Of a DNA stretch of 64,000 bases, positions 23,268 to 34,110 are shown in pieces. The stretch is from Anaeramoeba flamelloides (Eukaryota; Metamonada; Anaeramoebidae), in the NCBI GenBank assembly GCA_027625915.1, contig JANTQA010000063.1:6219501-6283500 (forward strand). Reading direction: 5' to 3'. Under the pieces are notes generated by a model. The model was not told where the DNA came from, made no database searches, and saw only the letters and a list, made by a program, of their open reading frames with translations. Every line of letters begins with the position of its first letter. Position 1 is the stretch's first letter. Made by a program: the position numbers and the translations under genes.

Positions 23268-23806
23268 TAAACTCCATTCCAAAAATTTTAACACAACCAA
23301 AATCAAAAATATGCAAAAATAAACTCAATTTATCAGATTTAATTAAATCGAATATAAAATCACATTTAAGTTACCCAGTATTAATGTTTTTATAAGAAAT
23401 CATTGTAATCCAAATAAAAGAAAAAAATATAAAACGAAAAATCAAAAATTGATGTGTCCAAAATGATGAAACAATCTGAAGAAAAAATGTATTGGTAAAT
23501 ATGTTGAAAATTACACCAACAATTGTTGATCGATCAAATGATAAAGTACCCTCGGCTAATTGTCTTTAATTTCCCAAATTCCCAAATTCAACACAAACCT
23601 TCTATCAGCCAACTAAAAAAATATTCCAGATCTAACCAAACAGATAACATAATTGGATAAAAGGAAATGAAAAAAAAAAAAAAAAAAAAAAAGACAAAAA
23701 ATGAAATAGTTTGTAAAATAAAAATTATTACAAAATGAATTTAAAGTGTAGTATTGTTCTTCTTTCGTTCATTTAAACTGTTTCCAATTCTTTGGAATTT
23801 CCTTTA
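23268..23806 (+). mobile_element. Family B element, copy B3
   Basis: A 539-bp copy starting TAAACTCCATTCC, only about 15 bp after R6. The interior matches B1 and B4, including CAATTGTTGATCGATCAAA. The right terminus is diverged. Confidence 0.7.
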
Positions 23807-23890
23807 TTTATATATCTTCCTTAGAACTCAAAATATTCTAACTGTCTCAGAAATGAAAATTTTCATTTGGATTGTTATCGAAGGATTATA

Positions 23891-24085
23891 TCAGTTCAAT
23901 TTTTAAGACATAAACCTTCAAAAAAATTTAAGATACAATAAAAATGTCAAATTAAGATACAAAATTCAAATTCTAGGAAAAAATTTTATGTAAAAATAAA
24001 ATTCCAAATTTTGTGCTATAATTTGAGTTTTTTTTTGTGTCTTAAATTTTTTTGAAATTTTATGTCTTAAAAGTTGAATTGATTG
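23891..24085. mobile_element. MITE family A, copy A5
   Basis: A 195-bp diverged copy with TA flanks, starting TCAGTTCAATTTTTAAGACA and ending with the inverse. It is the third DNA transposon in a row (R6, B3, A5). Confidence 0.65.
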
Positions 24086-24424
24086 TATTAAAAACGGAAG
24101 AGATGGGGGAATAGAAGAAGTGTGGAATTACCTGGAATCTTAATTTACCAGTTAGGTTTTTTATTCAAACAAACAAATTTTCGAAATGTTTTGTTATTAA
24201 TGAGTATTAGCTATTTTGGGAGTTTAAAATTGATGAAGAAAATAATTTTTTAAAAAGGTTGAAATTTAGAAACAATTATTTTTTTGATTGAGAGTCTCTT
24301 ATTTTAAAACAGTATTTAGAATACAATAATTTGTCTGTTTTTAAAGATCTAAAAATAATGAAAAAAAAAAACTAGATAGAATTATTTTTATTTTTATTTA
24401 TTATTGTTCAAACTCAAATCAATG

Positions 24425-24755
24425 AAGAAATTAAAGATTTACTCAGTTTAATATAGCAGAACAACTTATCAATAAAACCATGGAAGACATCTAATATAAA
24501 TGATGAGATGATGAAATTTTTAGATCAATTTTTTGAAAGGGGATAACAAGGAAAGGAAAAGAGTGAGGAATAAGAAACAATCAAAAAAATAAAATGAAGA
24601 TCCAATTGTATTGTAGGAAGAAGACAAACAAATTTTGAAAAGTCAGCTAGATCGAATTTACCACCCTATCCTTTAGAACAGGTATTACAAAATAATGGTA
24701 ATGGAAGACAACCACTATTTGTTAAGTTTGGTGATATTATAAAAATGTAAATAAT
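24425..24755 (+). pseudogene. Decayed gene fragment, family unknown
   Basis: One plus frame reads NINDEMMKFLDQFFERG early and a stop-free 45-codon run at about 24617-24750 (NLPPYPLEQVLQNNGNG, then RQPLFVKFGDIIKM). The proline- and glycine-containing composition is unlike random A+T-rich DNA. Several stops break the rest. I do not recognise the family. Confidence 0.4.
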
Positions 24756-25074
24756 TATACCCAAATTAGTTTAATCAAAATAAAGAGAGAATTACAAAAA
24801 GAAATAGAAGAAAAAGAAAGGGGAGAAGAAGATGAGAAGAAGAAAACTAAATTGAAAAAAAAAAAAAATAGAAAAAAATAAAAGAAGAAAAGAAGAAATA
24901 AAGAAAATAAGATAAAATAATGAGAAAGAATGAGAGATTATAATTATATAAAGAAAAAGAAGTTCTTTTTATTTTTTAGCTTTTGTTATTATTATTCAAT
25001 TTTCTTTGTTTCTACGAAGCAAAAATAAACAGATTTAAACAAAAACTTCTTTTTATTGTGTTTTTATTGTTTTT

Positions 25075-25530
25075 TTTTTTTTAAATTTAATTCCTTGAAG
25101 ATCCTCGCTATTTCAAAAAATAATAACTCACGTAATTTAACTCATTGTTCCAACAACTGGCAAAATATTTTTCAATCTGGGCGATATATAGATCACCCTC
25201 TCAAGAAAAATATATTTATTAGTTTCTTAACTTCACACAAATAATTCCAGATATTTTTCAACTTTGAAGTCAAAGTATTGAAAATCCAACCTTAAAATTT
25301 TTGTCAAAATTCAGATTTTTCTCCTCAAATTTTTAAATTTTTTTACTAAAACAAGAACCTTTAGAATTGATGAGAACAACAAATAGAAGTACTTTACTAA
25401 TCAATTTTTAGAGACATTTGAACCATGGGGAAATGATGTGATTAGCACGAAATAACAACATAATTTAATCTTAGCCTTCCCCTTGCAAGATGATAATCCC
25501 TTTAATTTCTATATTTGCTAAATGAACTGA
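25075..25530 (+). pseudogene. Degenerate copy of coding repeat R9 (copy 1)
   Basis: Protein-level traces such as FLETFEPWGNDVI at about 25407-25445 and NSLKILAISKNNNSRNLTHC near 25095 recur, in part, at 33830-34110 and 47330-47935. The copies differ more at silent positions than in the peptide, which points to an old gene family rather than a recent DNA duplication. This copy is broken. Confidence 0.4.
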
Positions 25531-26128
25531 TTGAAATTTTGTTTCAATTTAATATTAGAAATTTATTTTAATTTGAAAATTTAATTTAATTTTCTGTTAA
25601 CTTATTGCTTTGGTTTTTGTTTTTAAAAAGTAGTGAAAAAAATAAGTTTTATAATATTTAGAAAATGAGAACTTATAATTTAAATTAACTTTGATATTTT
25701 TTTACTGATAAATTCAAATAAATATCTAAAAAGTTTTGCCTCTTTTTCCTTTTTAAATCTTTTTTTAATCATTTTGAAGAGAGCATTCTATTGGCTTAAT
25801 TGTTGAGAAACTTTGTAAAATTAGTTATTTCTTCAAAAATATTCTTTCTCTTGAGTTGTTTTCAAAGTTGATCCCCTAGATTATAAAAATGGAAATTGAA
25901 TTAAAAATTTCATTAAATAAATTTGAATTTATCAGTATTATATGGCACCATTTTGCAGTAGATTAACAATGTTCCACATAAAGGTGGTTTGAAAGGAACT
26001 TTAAAATATCAATTTGTTTTATTTCTCTTTCTTCCTTATTTTTAATCATTTTTAAAAAAGAATTAAAACATTTTGGAATTTCATTTTTTCACTTATTTCC
26101 TTCCTTTCAAAATTAAATTATCAATTTG

Positions 26129-26402
26129 ATGGAAAACCTTACAAAGATGAACAAGTGTGAGCAAGCAATTGTTTTTGCATCAATACTCCTAGATTCTTGT
26201 AATAAAGAAATCAATGCTGATTCGATACATGATGTGCTGAAAAAAACAAACAACAAATGTTCAAAATTACTTATAGGTTGCTGGATTTCATACCTTAAAA
26301 AAATAGATATTAAGGATCTTGTGAAAAATTCTGCTTCTTACAGAAGTAAATTACTTCTTTTAATCTTTTTTTATTCTTTCTTTTTTTGCAGAAAAAAACT
26401 AA
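26129..26402 (+). CDS. Ribosomal stalk protein P1-like, without the acidic tail
   Basis: P1 pairs with P2 on the stalk of the large ribosomal subunit and recruits translation factors through a conserved acidic C-terminus. The N-terminal domain aligns without gaps to P1 over about 57 residues: CEQAIVFASILLDSCNKEIN, then ADSIHDVLKKTNNKCS, then LKKIDIKDLVKN. In P1 these correspond to ELACIYSALIL, ITADKI..LLKAA and NVKDLL. The start is the ATG at 26129. A GTAAAT...TGCAG pair defines a possible 46-nt intron (26346-26391), giving 75 aa. If unspliced, the frame runs to 26434 (101 aa). Neither version has the usual Ala/Gly hinge or the GFGLFD tail. It may be a divergent paralogue, a tail-less truncated copy, or a young pseudogene; the main P1 gene is presumably elsewhere. 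Confidence 0.55.
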
Positions 26403-26439
26403 AAACTAACAAAAAAAATCAAAAAGATTCTTAGACACA

Positions 26440-27085
26440 TATTTTTTTCGAGTCAGCCAAAAAAAAAAAAAAGAAGACATTGGATCAAATAAAGTCATTT
26501 CTTAACAGACTGATAGTGCCATCAGAAAAAAAAAATATTACTAACAAAAAGAAATTTCTCGAAATAACAAAGGATCCAAAATGAACATTCTTTTTCATCT
26601 TTGGATCTAAGAAAAGTGAAATTGTGATGAAAAAAAATAGTTCAACAACTCAAATGAAGCTTTAATGATTTTTCTAGGGAGCTATGTGGTTTCTTAGGGG
26701 TTGTACTGTGGCGGTTCTATTCACTGCCTCATATTAAGTTATTGCATTAATGGGAAAGAAGGTAGAAAAAAAAGTGAAAATTTTTTCATTTCTTCGTGTT
26801 TATTCAATAAAACAAGTAAATCGCCACTACGACGAATTTCTTTCATACCCAAGGCGTGTCTTTGCACTAAAAATGAGATTTGAAGTTTTCTATTCTTTTG
26901 ATTGAAAAAATTAAAACAAAAAAAGAAAAAAAATTCTCAAGATCTCAAGAACAAAAAATAAAAGAATTTTTGTTAAAGATCCAAAGGATACCAAGAAAAA
27001 AAAAAATTCAAATCGCAAAAAAAAACAATTTGTGTTTTTTTGTTTTATATTTCCAATTTGTTCTAAATTTCTTCAATTGGGAATA
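26440..27085 (+). pseudogene. Decayed membrane-protein-like remnant
   Basis: Plus-frame stretches with few stops lie downstream of the P1-like gene: KTLDQIKSFLNRLIVPS at about 26477. After a TTTTCTAG acceptor-like site at about 26680 comes GAMWFLRGCTVAVLFTASY, then VEKKVKIFSFLRVYSIKQVN. One hydrophobic segment is visible. The family is not recognised. It may be exons of a broken gene. Confidence 0.3.
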
Positions 27086-27114
27086 AATTGCTTTTTACTG
27101 CTCAAAAACGATTT

Positions 27115-27435
27115 AATTCATTTTTTAGTAAAATTTGTAGTTGTTACTGACATTTGAAGGGTAAATGGGAAAAAAATTTCACTTGATCTATTACTTCATT
27201 TTCCTTTATCAATAAAGTTTTTAAACAAATTAATTTAAAGAAATAGATTGAAAATTGTGATCTCGAGTTATTTTTTTTGTTTGTTTGGTACTTTTTTGAA
27301 TTTAAGATTCATTATTTTTTGGGTGAACTAAGAATCCTAAAATGAAAGTCTTATTTACTAATTGTAAAAAAAAGATAATCAGCTGAAATTTTATCCCATT
27401 TAAATTTCAAAATATCAGTATATAATTCTCGACAA
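27115..27435 (+). repeat. Dispersed repeat R11, copy 2
   Basis: Co-linear with 21455-21745 and 55560-55870; best preserved in TTTTATCCCATTTAAATTTC near 27391-27410. Confidence 0.4.
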
Positions 27436-27540
27436 TTGTCAAGTAATGGTTTTGTTAGATTCGTTTATTAAATTATACTCATTTGAATTAAAAAACAATA
27501 TAAAAACCTTGTATTTATTTATCGATAGAAGGGAGTAATT

Positions 27541-27825
27541 TTAGAAAAAATTAACAAAATAAAAAAAAAAAAAGAGAAGAAAAAAAGATAAGATACTTTT
27601 AAGAAAAATAATATCATTTTGTATAGACAAATTAAAAAAACATGGGAGATTTGTGTCAGCTCTACAGCACTTATCCCACATTAACAGGTGTAAAAACCAT
27701 AAAAAAAATAAAAAATAAAATAAAAGAGATCTCAAAAAGTACGCAAAGGAATACCCTTCGAAACTACCATTCTTGTATTCACAATGATAATTCTTCTCCA
27801 TTTTAAATTTGAAATTGACTGACAC
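27541..27825 (-). CDS. Small open frame, doubtful
   Basis: A minus frame of 94 codons. The part MEKNYHCEYKNGSFEG (from about 27801) looks protein-like and is followed by a GTATTC donor-like site; KCCRADTNLPCFF lies after a possible acceptor at about 27669. The remainder is Phe-rich translation of T runs. It could be a two-exon Cys-containing small gene, or nothing. No family recognised. Confidence 0.2.
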   Translation of the reverse strand: MSVNFKFKMEKNYHCEYKNGSFEGYSFAYFLRSLLFYFLFFLWFLHLLMWDKCCRADTNLPCFFNLSIQNDIIFLKSILSFFLLFFFFYFVNFF

Positions 27826-27865
27826 TAAAACAAATTTTTTGTAAAAATGTAATATTTTAAAGAAT

Positions 27866-27944
27866 CAAAAATATACCAGTGGTTAACTGCCCGACTTGCG
27901 GTCCGAAAGTTGGTGTTCAATTTTTCTAAACCACGTTATTTTTG
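27866..27944 (+). tRNA. tRNA-like sequence, probably a pseudo-tRNA
   Basis: The sequence has an A-box-like ACCAGTGGTTAACTGC and a B-box-like GTTCAATTTTTC at about tRNA spacing. A possible 7-bp acceptor stem pairs CAAAAAT with ATTTTTG, and a D-stem pairs CAG with CTG. The central CTTGCGGTCCGA resembles the loop and 3' half of an anticodon arm with anticodon TGC (Ala), but the 5' half (CCCGA) pairs in only three of five positions. The T arm seems to carry extra bases. It may be a decayed tRNA or the tRNA-derived head of a SINE. Confidence 0.3.
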
Positions 27945-28179
27945 ATTGCACAAATAGTTACAAAAAACCACCAAGATGGAATTTTCATTAAAAATCAGGC
28001 TCAAGTTTAATCGAAATAATAATTCTTTGAAGAAATCGTCTGACTGATTTATTCTTTTTGACTATTATAAAATTGAAGAAGAATTAGGATTGGAACAAAA
28101 TAACTCTTAATTTATGGAGTCGGACCGATTCTTGAGAGGTTTAGCCCCCTAGCCCGATTCGACAATACCTCTAAGTAAA

Positions 28180-28770
28180 ACCAGGTATTTCAGGGGTACT
28201 GTTGGACGCTGTTGAGTGATATCAATTACCATAGAGTGCCGTCAAGTGTCGTAGAGTGCCTAGCTTTTTTTTAATTTAAGACATTAAAAGAAAATTTCAA
28301 AAATTTTCTTTTTATTTCTCAAATTAAAAAAAAAGCTAACGACGGTTTTCCAGAATTCAAAAAAAAAAAAATTAGAATAAAATCTTTGATTTTTCTCTAT
28401 TCTTTTGAATTTTGAAAAACCTAGCGGCAGTTTTCTTGAGGTTTTCTGTTTTCTCTGTGGAGTGTTCTAGGTTTTTTTTGAGTTTTCTATTTTCTTTGTA
28501 AAGTGTTCTAGGTTTTTTTTTACTTTTTGTTTTTCTTTCGAAAATCTATTGATTTTCTAATCAAAACAAAAATTGAAAAAAAAACTTAGAACACTTTACA
28601 AAGAAAATAGAAAACTCAAAAAAACCTAACGAAAATCAATAGATTTTTCAAAGAAACAGAAAATTTTGGAAAAGCTAACGACGTTTTTTTTTACTTTTTG
28701 GAATAAACGGATAATTTATTAAAATTTTCAGTTTATTACAAAAATTAAAAAAAAACTAACAGCAAATAGA
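28180..28770. repeat. Modular repeat R10, copy 2, with a strong inverted repeat
   Basis: This contains AGAGTGCCGTCAAGTGTCGT units and GCTAACGACG blocks as in copies 1 and 3. Within it, about 28475-28520 and 28579-28625 form an inverted repeat of roughly 43-45 bp (GTTTTCTATTTTCTTTGTAA on one side) around a ~60-base spacer, able to form a long hairpin. No gene. Confidence 0.55.
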
Positions 28771-28875
28771 TTAACTTTTCGTATTCTCTCTTTAATGAAA
28801 AAAAAAAAAAAATGTAATAGTTTCAATGTTAATTTTTAGAAATCTATTATAGGTAACAAATTGATTTGTTTTTAG

Positions 28876-30236
28876 AGAAAATTAGAAGCCCACCCAGCAA
28901 AATTAATTAAAGTTTTTTTCCAACATAATTAGTAGTCCCTTAACCTTTCTTATTTTATCCCTTTTTTTTTCTTTTTTTTTCATATGTTTATTCTTTGTCA
29001 AAATTTGTATCACATTTATAAAAAAATTCAAATAATGAATATATCTAACAAGATCAATTAGATCTTTTGATTTTTGTGAAAATTTCTTGGTAAATTTAGA
29101 TAAAAAAATTTTCAATTAAATTTATGTTTTAGATCTCAATAATTGATTATAATTATAGCTATAATTTTTCTTTTTTTTTTTAGGAATCTGTAATTTTTTT
29201 ATTTTTTTATTTGATTAAATTGTGTTTATTTTTCAAAATAAGGGAGAGACAATTTTTCTAATGGCCATTTTTGCGAGAAGGTGCCGATTTTGAACCTGCC
29301 ATATTCTCGTAAAAATAATCATTTAATGTGCGTCTTAACATGAATTGATGGAATTTCAGTAAAAAAAAAATTTTTTTTAACAAATAAAATAGAACCAAAA
29401 GTACAATTTTACCATTTTAAAAATGGAAATTTCATTTTTTTTATTTGAAAAGCTTAAGGAATATTTCAAACAAAATTAAAACAATAAGAAAAAAATAAAA
29501 GTGTGTTAGTCGGACCACGAATTTTTCACAAAAATTAATTTAAATATTATTAAAAAATAAAATAAAACATTGAAACAAAAAATGCATTATTTTGTATATA
29601 TCCCTTTGGTGAATGGAGAAAATGTATTTAGTTTAAAAAAATTTTTTAATTGTAAATTTATTAATCAAGTCGAAGATGTATCTCTTTAGTTTGGTTTCAA
29701 AAACCCTTTGGTAATTTTCCAACAACAATGTAAATTTAGACATTTCATTTGTTTTTTCGAATTGTTCATTTTTAAATTAAAAAAAATTACTAGTTAAAAA
29801 AAAATGATTTTAAAAAGAGATAAGTTTGTCCTTATGGGATGCAAGGCTATGAGATAATGGGATGTGTTGTTGGTGAACATTTTTTTATGAGGGGGGATAT
29901 ACCCAATTTGTAATTGGCCATCTTTTGGTGAAAATGGTCAATTTATTCTTTAAATTTGATTGTTTTTTATATTCATTGATATTTACCAAATTTTCAATTT
30001 TGAATTCCCTTTTGTAAATAAGAATTGGCGTGTTTCTGTTTATTTTGCATATTTCAGCAATACGTAAATTAATTCAAGATTTTAAATAATTCATTGTTTT
30101 TATTTTATAATTAAAAATTTCAAACTTATATGTTAATTGAATTTAATTTGATTTTATTTTGGGATAATAAATTATATTTAAAACATTTTTTCTTCTTAAT
30201 TTCTTTGAAAAAAAAAATAAATTAAAAAAAAAAAAC
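28876..30236. other. A+T-rich DNA without a supported gene
   Basis: A short acceptor-plus-ORF pattern at about 28876-28930 (KLEAHPAKLIKVFFQ) is too small to call. A diffuse repeat shared with about 4580-4760 lies at 29940-30130. Nothing else is supported. Confidence 0.35.
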
Positions 30237-30242
30237 AAATAG

Positions 30243-30344
30243 TGATCGATATTTTCAATGAAGAAAATGATGGTATTCCTGATCCTTTCCATGCATTTTT
30301 AACAGGTGATGTTAGTGGCAGTGAAGATGATGATCTTTATTAAT
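30243..30344 (+). CDS. Possible acidic 3'-terminal exon
   Basis: After a CAAATAG acceptor-like site the frame reads DIFNEENDGIPDPFHAFLTG followed by DVSGSEDDDLY and TAA. The composition is clearly protein-like compared with the DNA around it. No upstream exon could be joined, so this is either the last exon of a gene with a long intron or a remnant. No family recognised. Confidence 0.35.
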
Positions 30345-31134
30345 TAAATAAAATTCAAAAAAATTACAAAATATCCAAAAAATAAAAATAAAAATAAAAA
30401 ATAATTAAATTAAAAATAATATTTATGAAATTATTCTTAATTTAATGAAAAAAAAAAAAATGGCAAAAAGGATTTCAAACGCACATTAATAAAATAAAAA
30501 CCATAAATAATTTTCTCTTTTAAAAAATTTTTTTCAACTATAAACTTTGTTTCAGTCAAAGGGGTATTCAAAAAAAAACATTTTTTTCATCAAAATTACG
30601 AAATTTATTGTTCTTGTTGAGAATTTTTCATGAAAGCTCTTATGGTTAGAAAACTTAAGGTAATAAAGAAAAAATGAAAAAAGAAAAATTGAAAATAAAA
30701 AATACTTAAAATAATTAAAAAATATACAAATTCGGGTACATAGTGCCACACTCTTCGGAGGTAATGTCTAGGGTTTTTTTAATCACAGATTGTGAAATTT
30801 TTATCTAGATGCTGATAATCTTTCTATCGTGTTTTTACTCCTCCTGTTTCAGGACGTGGATAATTTTCTATTTGGTCATGAAAATGATAATATTATTTTT
30901 TACGTTAATATTTTTATTATTTTTCTTCTTCTCTTTTTTATTTAGTAAATTTTCTTTGATTACTCCTTTCTCACAATAAATAAATCAATAATAAAACATT
31001 TTTTTCAAAGACTCATTATTTTTTATAATTAACCTTTGAAGAACAAATAAAAAAAAAGTAAATTAATATGGCATCAAAGAATAGTTGATATATCCATCTG
31101 GTATGAAACTAATAAATCACTATATTTTTTTTAA
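30345..31134. other. Intergenic DNA; faint minus-strand coding trace
   Basis: On the minus strand at about 30720-30870 one frame reads VIKKTLDITSEECGTMYPNL with stops nearby. It is too short to assign. Otherwise A/T runs. Confidence 0.25.
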
Positions 31135-31310
31135 AAAATTGAAAAAATGAAATTCTTAGGGCAACGCCTATTGAGAAAAATCAAAAGGTTCATTTTGATC
31201 TTCAATTAAATCTTCAAAGAAAAATCCAATAGAAATAAAAATGATTTCTCTACAATAATTTTCACTGTTTCAATAACATTAGAATAATAGATTTTTACTG
31301 AGTAACTATA
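31135..31310 (-). pseudogene. Degenerate coding repeat R8, copy 1
   Basis: The minus strand encodes EIIFISIGFFFEDLIEDQNE then PFDFSQ. Copies at 41860-42300 and 59280-59560 preserve the same peptide signature (EDQNEPFNFF and GDQYEPFCFSQ). Broken. Family unknown; it may be part of an old element. Confidence 0.4.
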
Positions 31311-32344
31311 CGATCTTGCAATAATAATAAAATTTGATAAGGAATTACTTGTTACAAAAATCGAATAAAAAAATGAAAAATGTAATGTAAAAAAATGTGA
31401 TCAATTTTGAAATTTCAATAATTAATGAAATTGTTCTAATATTTATTCAAACCCTAAAAAACATCTAATTTACTCCCCACAGATGGGACCCTTTGACTGG
31501 AAATGGTTTAAATTGATTTGGAAAATAATATTAAGATTTGATTGTTTAAGAAATTAACTGAAAAAAATTCAGATATTGTTATTTGCGGCTGATCTAAAAA
31601 TAATTTTTCAAAATTTTTAGAGATTAAAATATAAAAAAAAAAATTGTTTCAAAAATAATTTGCAGACTTTGAGGGGTGTAATTTTACATTTAAAAGTTAT
31701 TTAATAGTTACCAAAAACCTATTATTATTTTCCTAGAATAATAACTTGACAACTTTGATTTCTAATCAAATGGGAAATTCATTATCTCGTTTTTTTTTTT
31801 TTTTTTTCTAATAATCTTAAGAATGATTTTTATTTCTTATTTTAAAAAGAAAAAAAAAGGAAAGTTAAAAATATTTCTCTTAAAATAAAATCAACCAATC
31901 AACATTTCGAAATTGTTGATATTTTGATATGGATAATGAAGCATGGGCATTGAATGTGTAAATTAATAGAGAAGTGGTTGCAGCTCAAAAACAAAAAAAT
32001 AATTACTTTTATAAGATTGTTTTGAAAAAAAATAACAAATGAAATAAATTTCATAAAGTAAAATAAATCCTTAAAAAGCCGTATATATTTGGATATTTAA
32101 TCAATAATCTTTGAGTTGTAAATACGATTTTTTTTTTTCTTCTTAATTTGAAAAAATTATATACATCAATGATTTTGCTCAATGTTTAAAGTTACACAAT
32201 AATAACTCTCAATTTTTTTGTAAACCTAATAGATTTTAGCTATGTATTTTTTTTTACTTTAAGAAATCTAAATTAACTTTTTCAAACAAATAATTTAAGA
32301 AATTACATTAAAAAAAAAAAAATTAAAATATTTTTCAAAATTTT

Positions 32345-33740
32345 TGACTTGTTTTTGAATGTCATTGGAAGACTTTTGTTCCGGGTTTCGAAATATTCTT
32401 ATCAGAATTATTGTTTATAATTTTATAGATCAAAATTATTTTTTCTAATTTTACAAATTTTTAATTTGCTTATTCAAATTTTTGTTTTTCTTTTTCTATT
32501 TCTTTTTTTGCTTTTCTTTTTTTTATTTTCTTGTTTTTTTTTTTTTGCTACTTTTTTTTTTGCAATAGATTATGTTGAGAAAAAAAATCTTCGAAAAGAC
32601 AAATAATCACTATGAAAATTGAGACTTTGTAATATATTCTAAATTTTAGTTAATTATTCAGCAAAAAGTCTTCTTGTTAACCTTTTTTCAGTGAAAGTTC
32701 AGTAATAAAAAATTCATAATGCTTATTACGTAAATTGTGATTCACTTTTTTTTAGTTTTTTGGTTTTATTTTTTTTTATTTTTAAAATATCAGGTTTTTA
32801 TATATTTAGAATGATTTAAAATTGAAGTAAAAACCAGATTTAATTATTTGTTGTTCTTGAATACTAAATGATATATTTTTTTCCAATTTATTTTTTCAGA
32901 GGGTCAGAATTTTTTAAATGGTATTTATATTACTGAAAACTTGTTTTTTGTATTTATAATTATTTTAATAATCTATTCGAAGTAAAGCTGGGCAAATTTA
33001 TTTTAAAATATATCTTTTAAACTAAATCTTCAAAAAAGTATTTAAATATCTAAAACCATTAACTACCATTTCTCGATTCTTGATAATAATTAAATTTGTT
33101 ATTTAGAATTGTATTATATAAATAATAAAATATATTAAATTTTCTGATCTCGATTTTATCTGATATTTTTTAAGTGTTAAAATTGAGATTGATTATTTTC
33201 TTTTTGATTGAAAAAATCATTTTCATAACTTGTTTAATGACAAAAAATTTTCAAATAAATTGAAATACATAACTGAATTTTATTGTTTAAACAATCATTG
33301 ATACCCTTTCAATATTTCCAGTTTTTTTTTTTTGAAATTGGTCATACATTTTTTTCTGCAAAAAAGTGCTATTTTTTTTTTTTTTTCATTTTTTGGAATT
33401 ATTTCTACAAAGATATTTTGAAATAAATACCTTAGCAATTTATTCAATAAGTATTAATTTTAAACATAATTTGGTATTGTTAATTAAGAAATACTCATAC
33501 TAACTAAGATCATTTTTTATGAAGTGTAAAAAAAAAATTCCATACTTTTTTTTGGAAATACCTTAGTTATACTGATTAAAAAGTGAATTACAAATCAGAT
33601 TTAATTATTTCTTGTTCTTGAAACCTAAAATGATAAATATATATATATATATATATATATATCAATTTATTATTTCAGCTGGGTCACAATTGTTGAAATC
33701 GTTTTTAGTTGTATTTGTAAATTATTTTCAATATTTGTAA
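32345..33740 (+). repeat. Dispersed repeat R7, copy 1, interrupted by R6
   Basis: 32345-32984 matches 42478-43090 in the same orientation (for example AATCTTCGAAAAGACAAATA near 32588). The 3' part of the repeat appears again at about 33575-33740, beyond the R6 insertion at 32985-33563. No coding frame. An (AT)n run lies at 33635-33662. Confidence 0.5.
32985..33563 (-). mobile_element. TIR element family R6, copy 2 (inverted)
   Basis: A 579-bp copy in the opposite orientation to copy 1, flanked by TA. It starts AAGCTGGGCAAATTTATTTT and ends TTGGAAATACCT. It is inserted in repeat R7. Confidence 0.6.
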
Positions 33741-33829
33741 ATAATTTCTCAAAAAAAACTCCGAATTAATTATTTAATTTTAGAAAAAAAATTTAACAAT
33801 TTAACAGATACTAATTTACCTTTCCAGAC

Positions 33830-34110
33830 AATTTTAAAAACGATATTTGACAACTTTTAATTCTGAATATTGATAATTTAACCTTTAAATCTATCACGAA
33901 ATGTATATTTTTTTCTGAAATTGTTTATTTTAGTAAGACTAAGAAACTTTTCTAATTGATGAGGATCAATCTTTTTACAAATATTCGACTAATTGGTTTT
34001 TCGAGACATTTGAACAATGGATTATAAAGAAGATTTACCTTCAATAATTAAATACTTTAATTTTGGATTTCTAATACGAAAGGCTAATACCTTAATGTAT
34101 GAAATTTAGA
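33830..34110 (+). pseudogene. Degenerate coding repeat R9, copy 2
   Basis: Reads GFFETFEQWIIKKIYLQ and NTLILDF at about 34000-34070, matching the peptides of the copies at 25075 and 47330. Broken. Confidence 0.35.
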
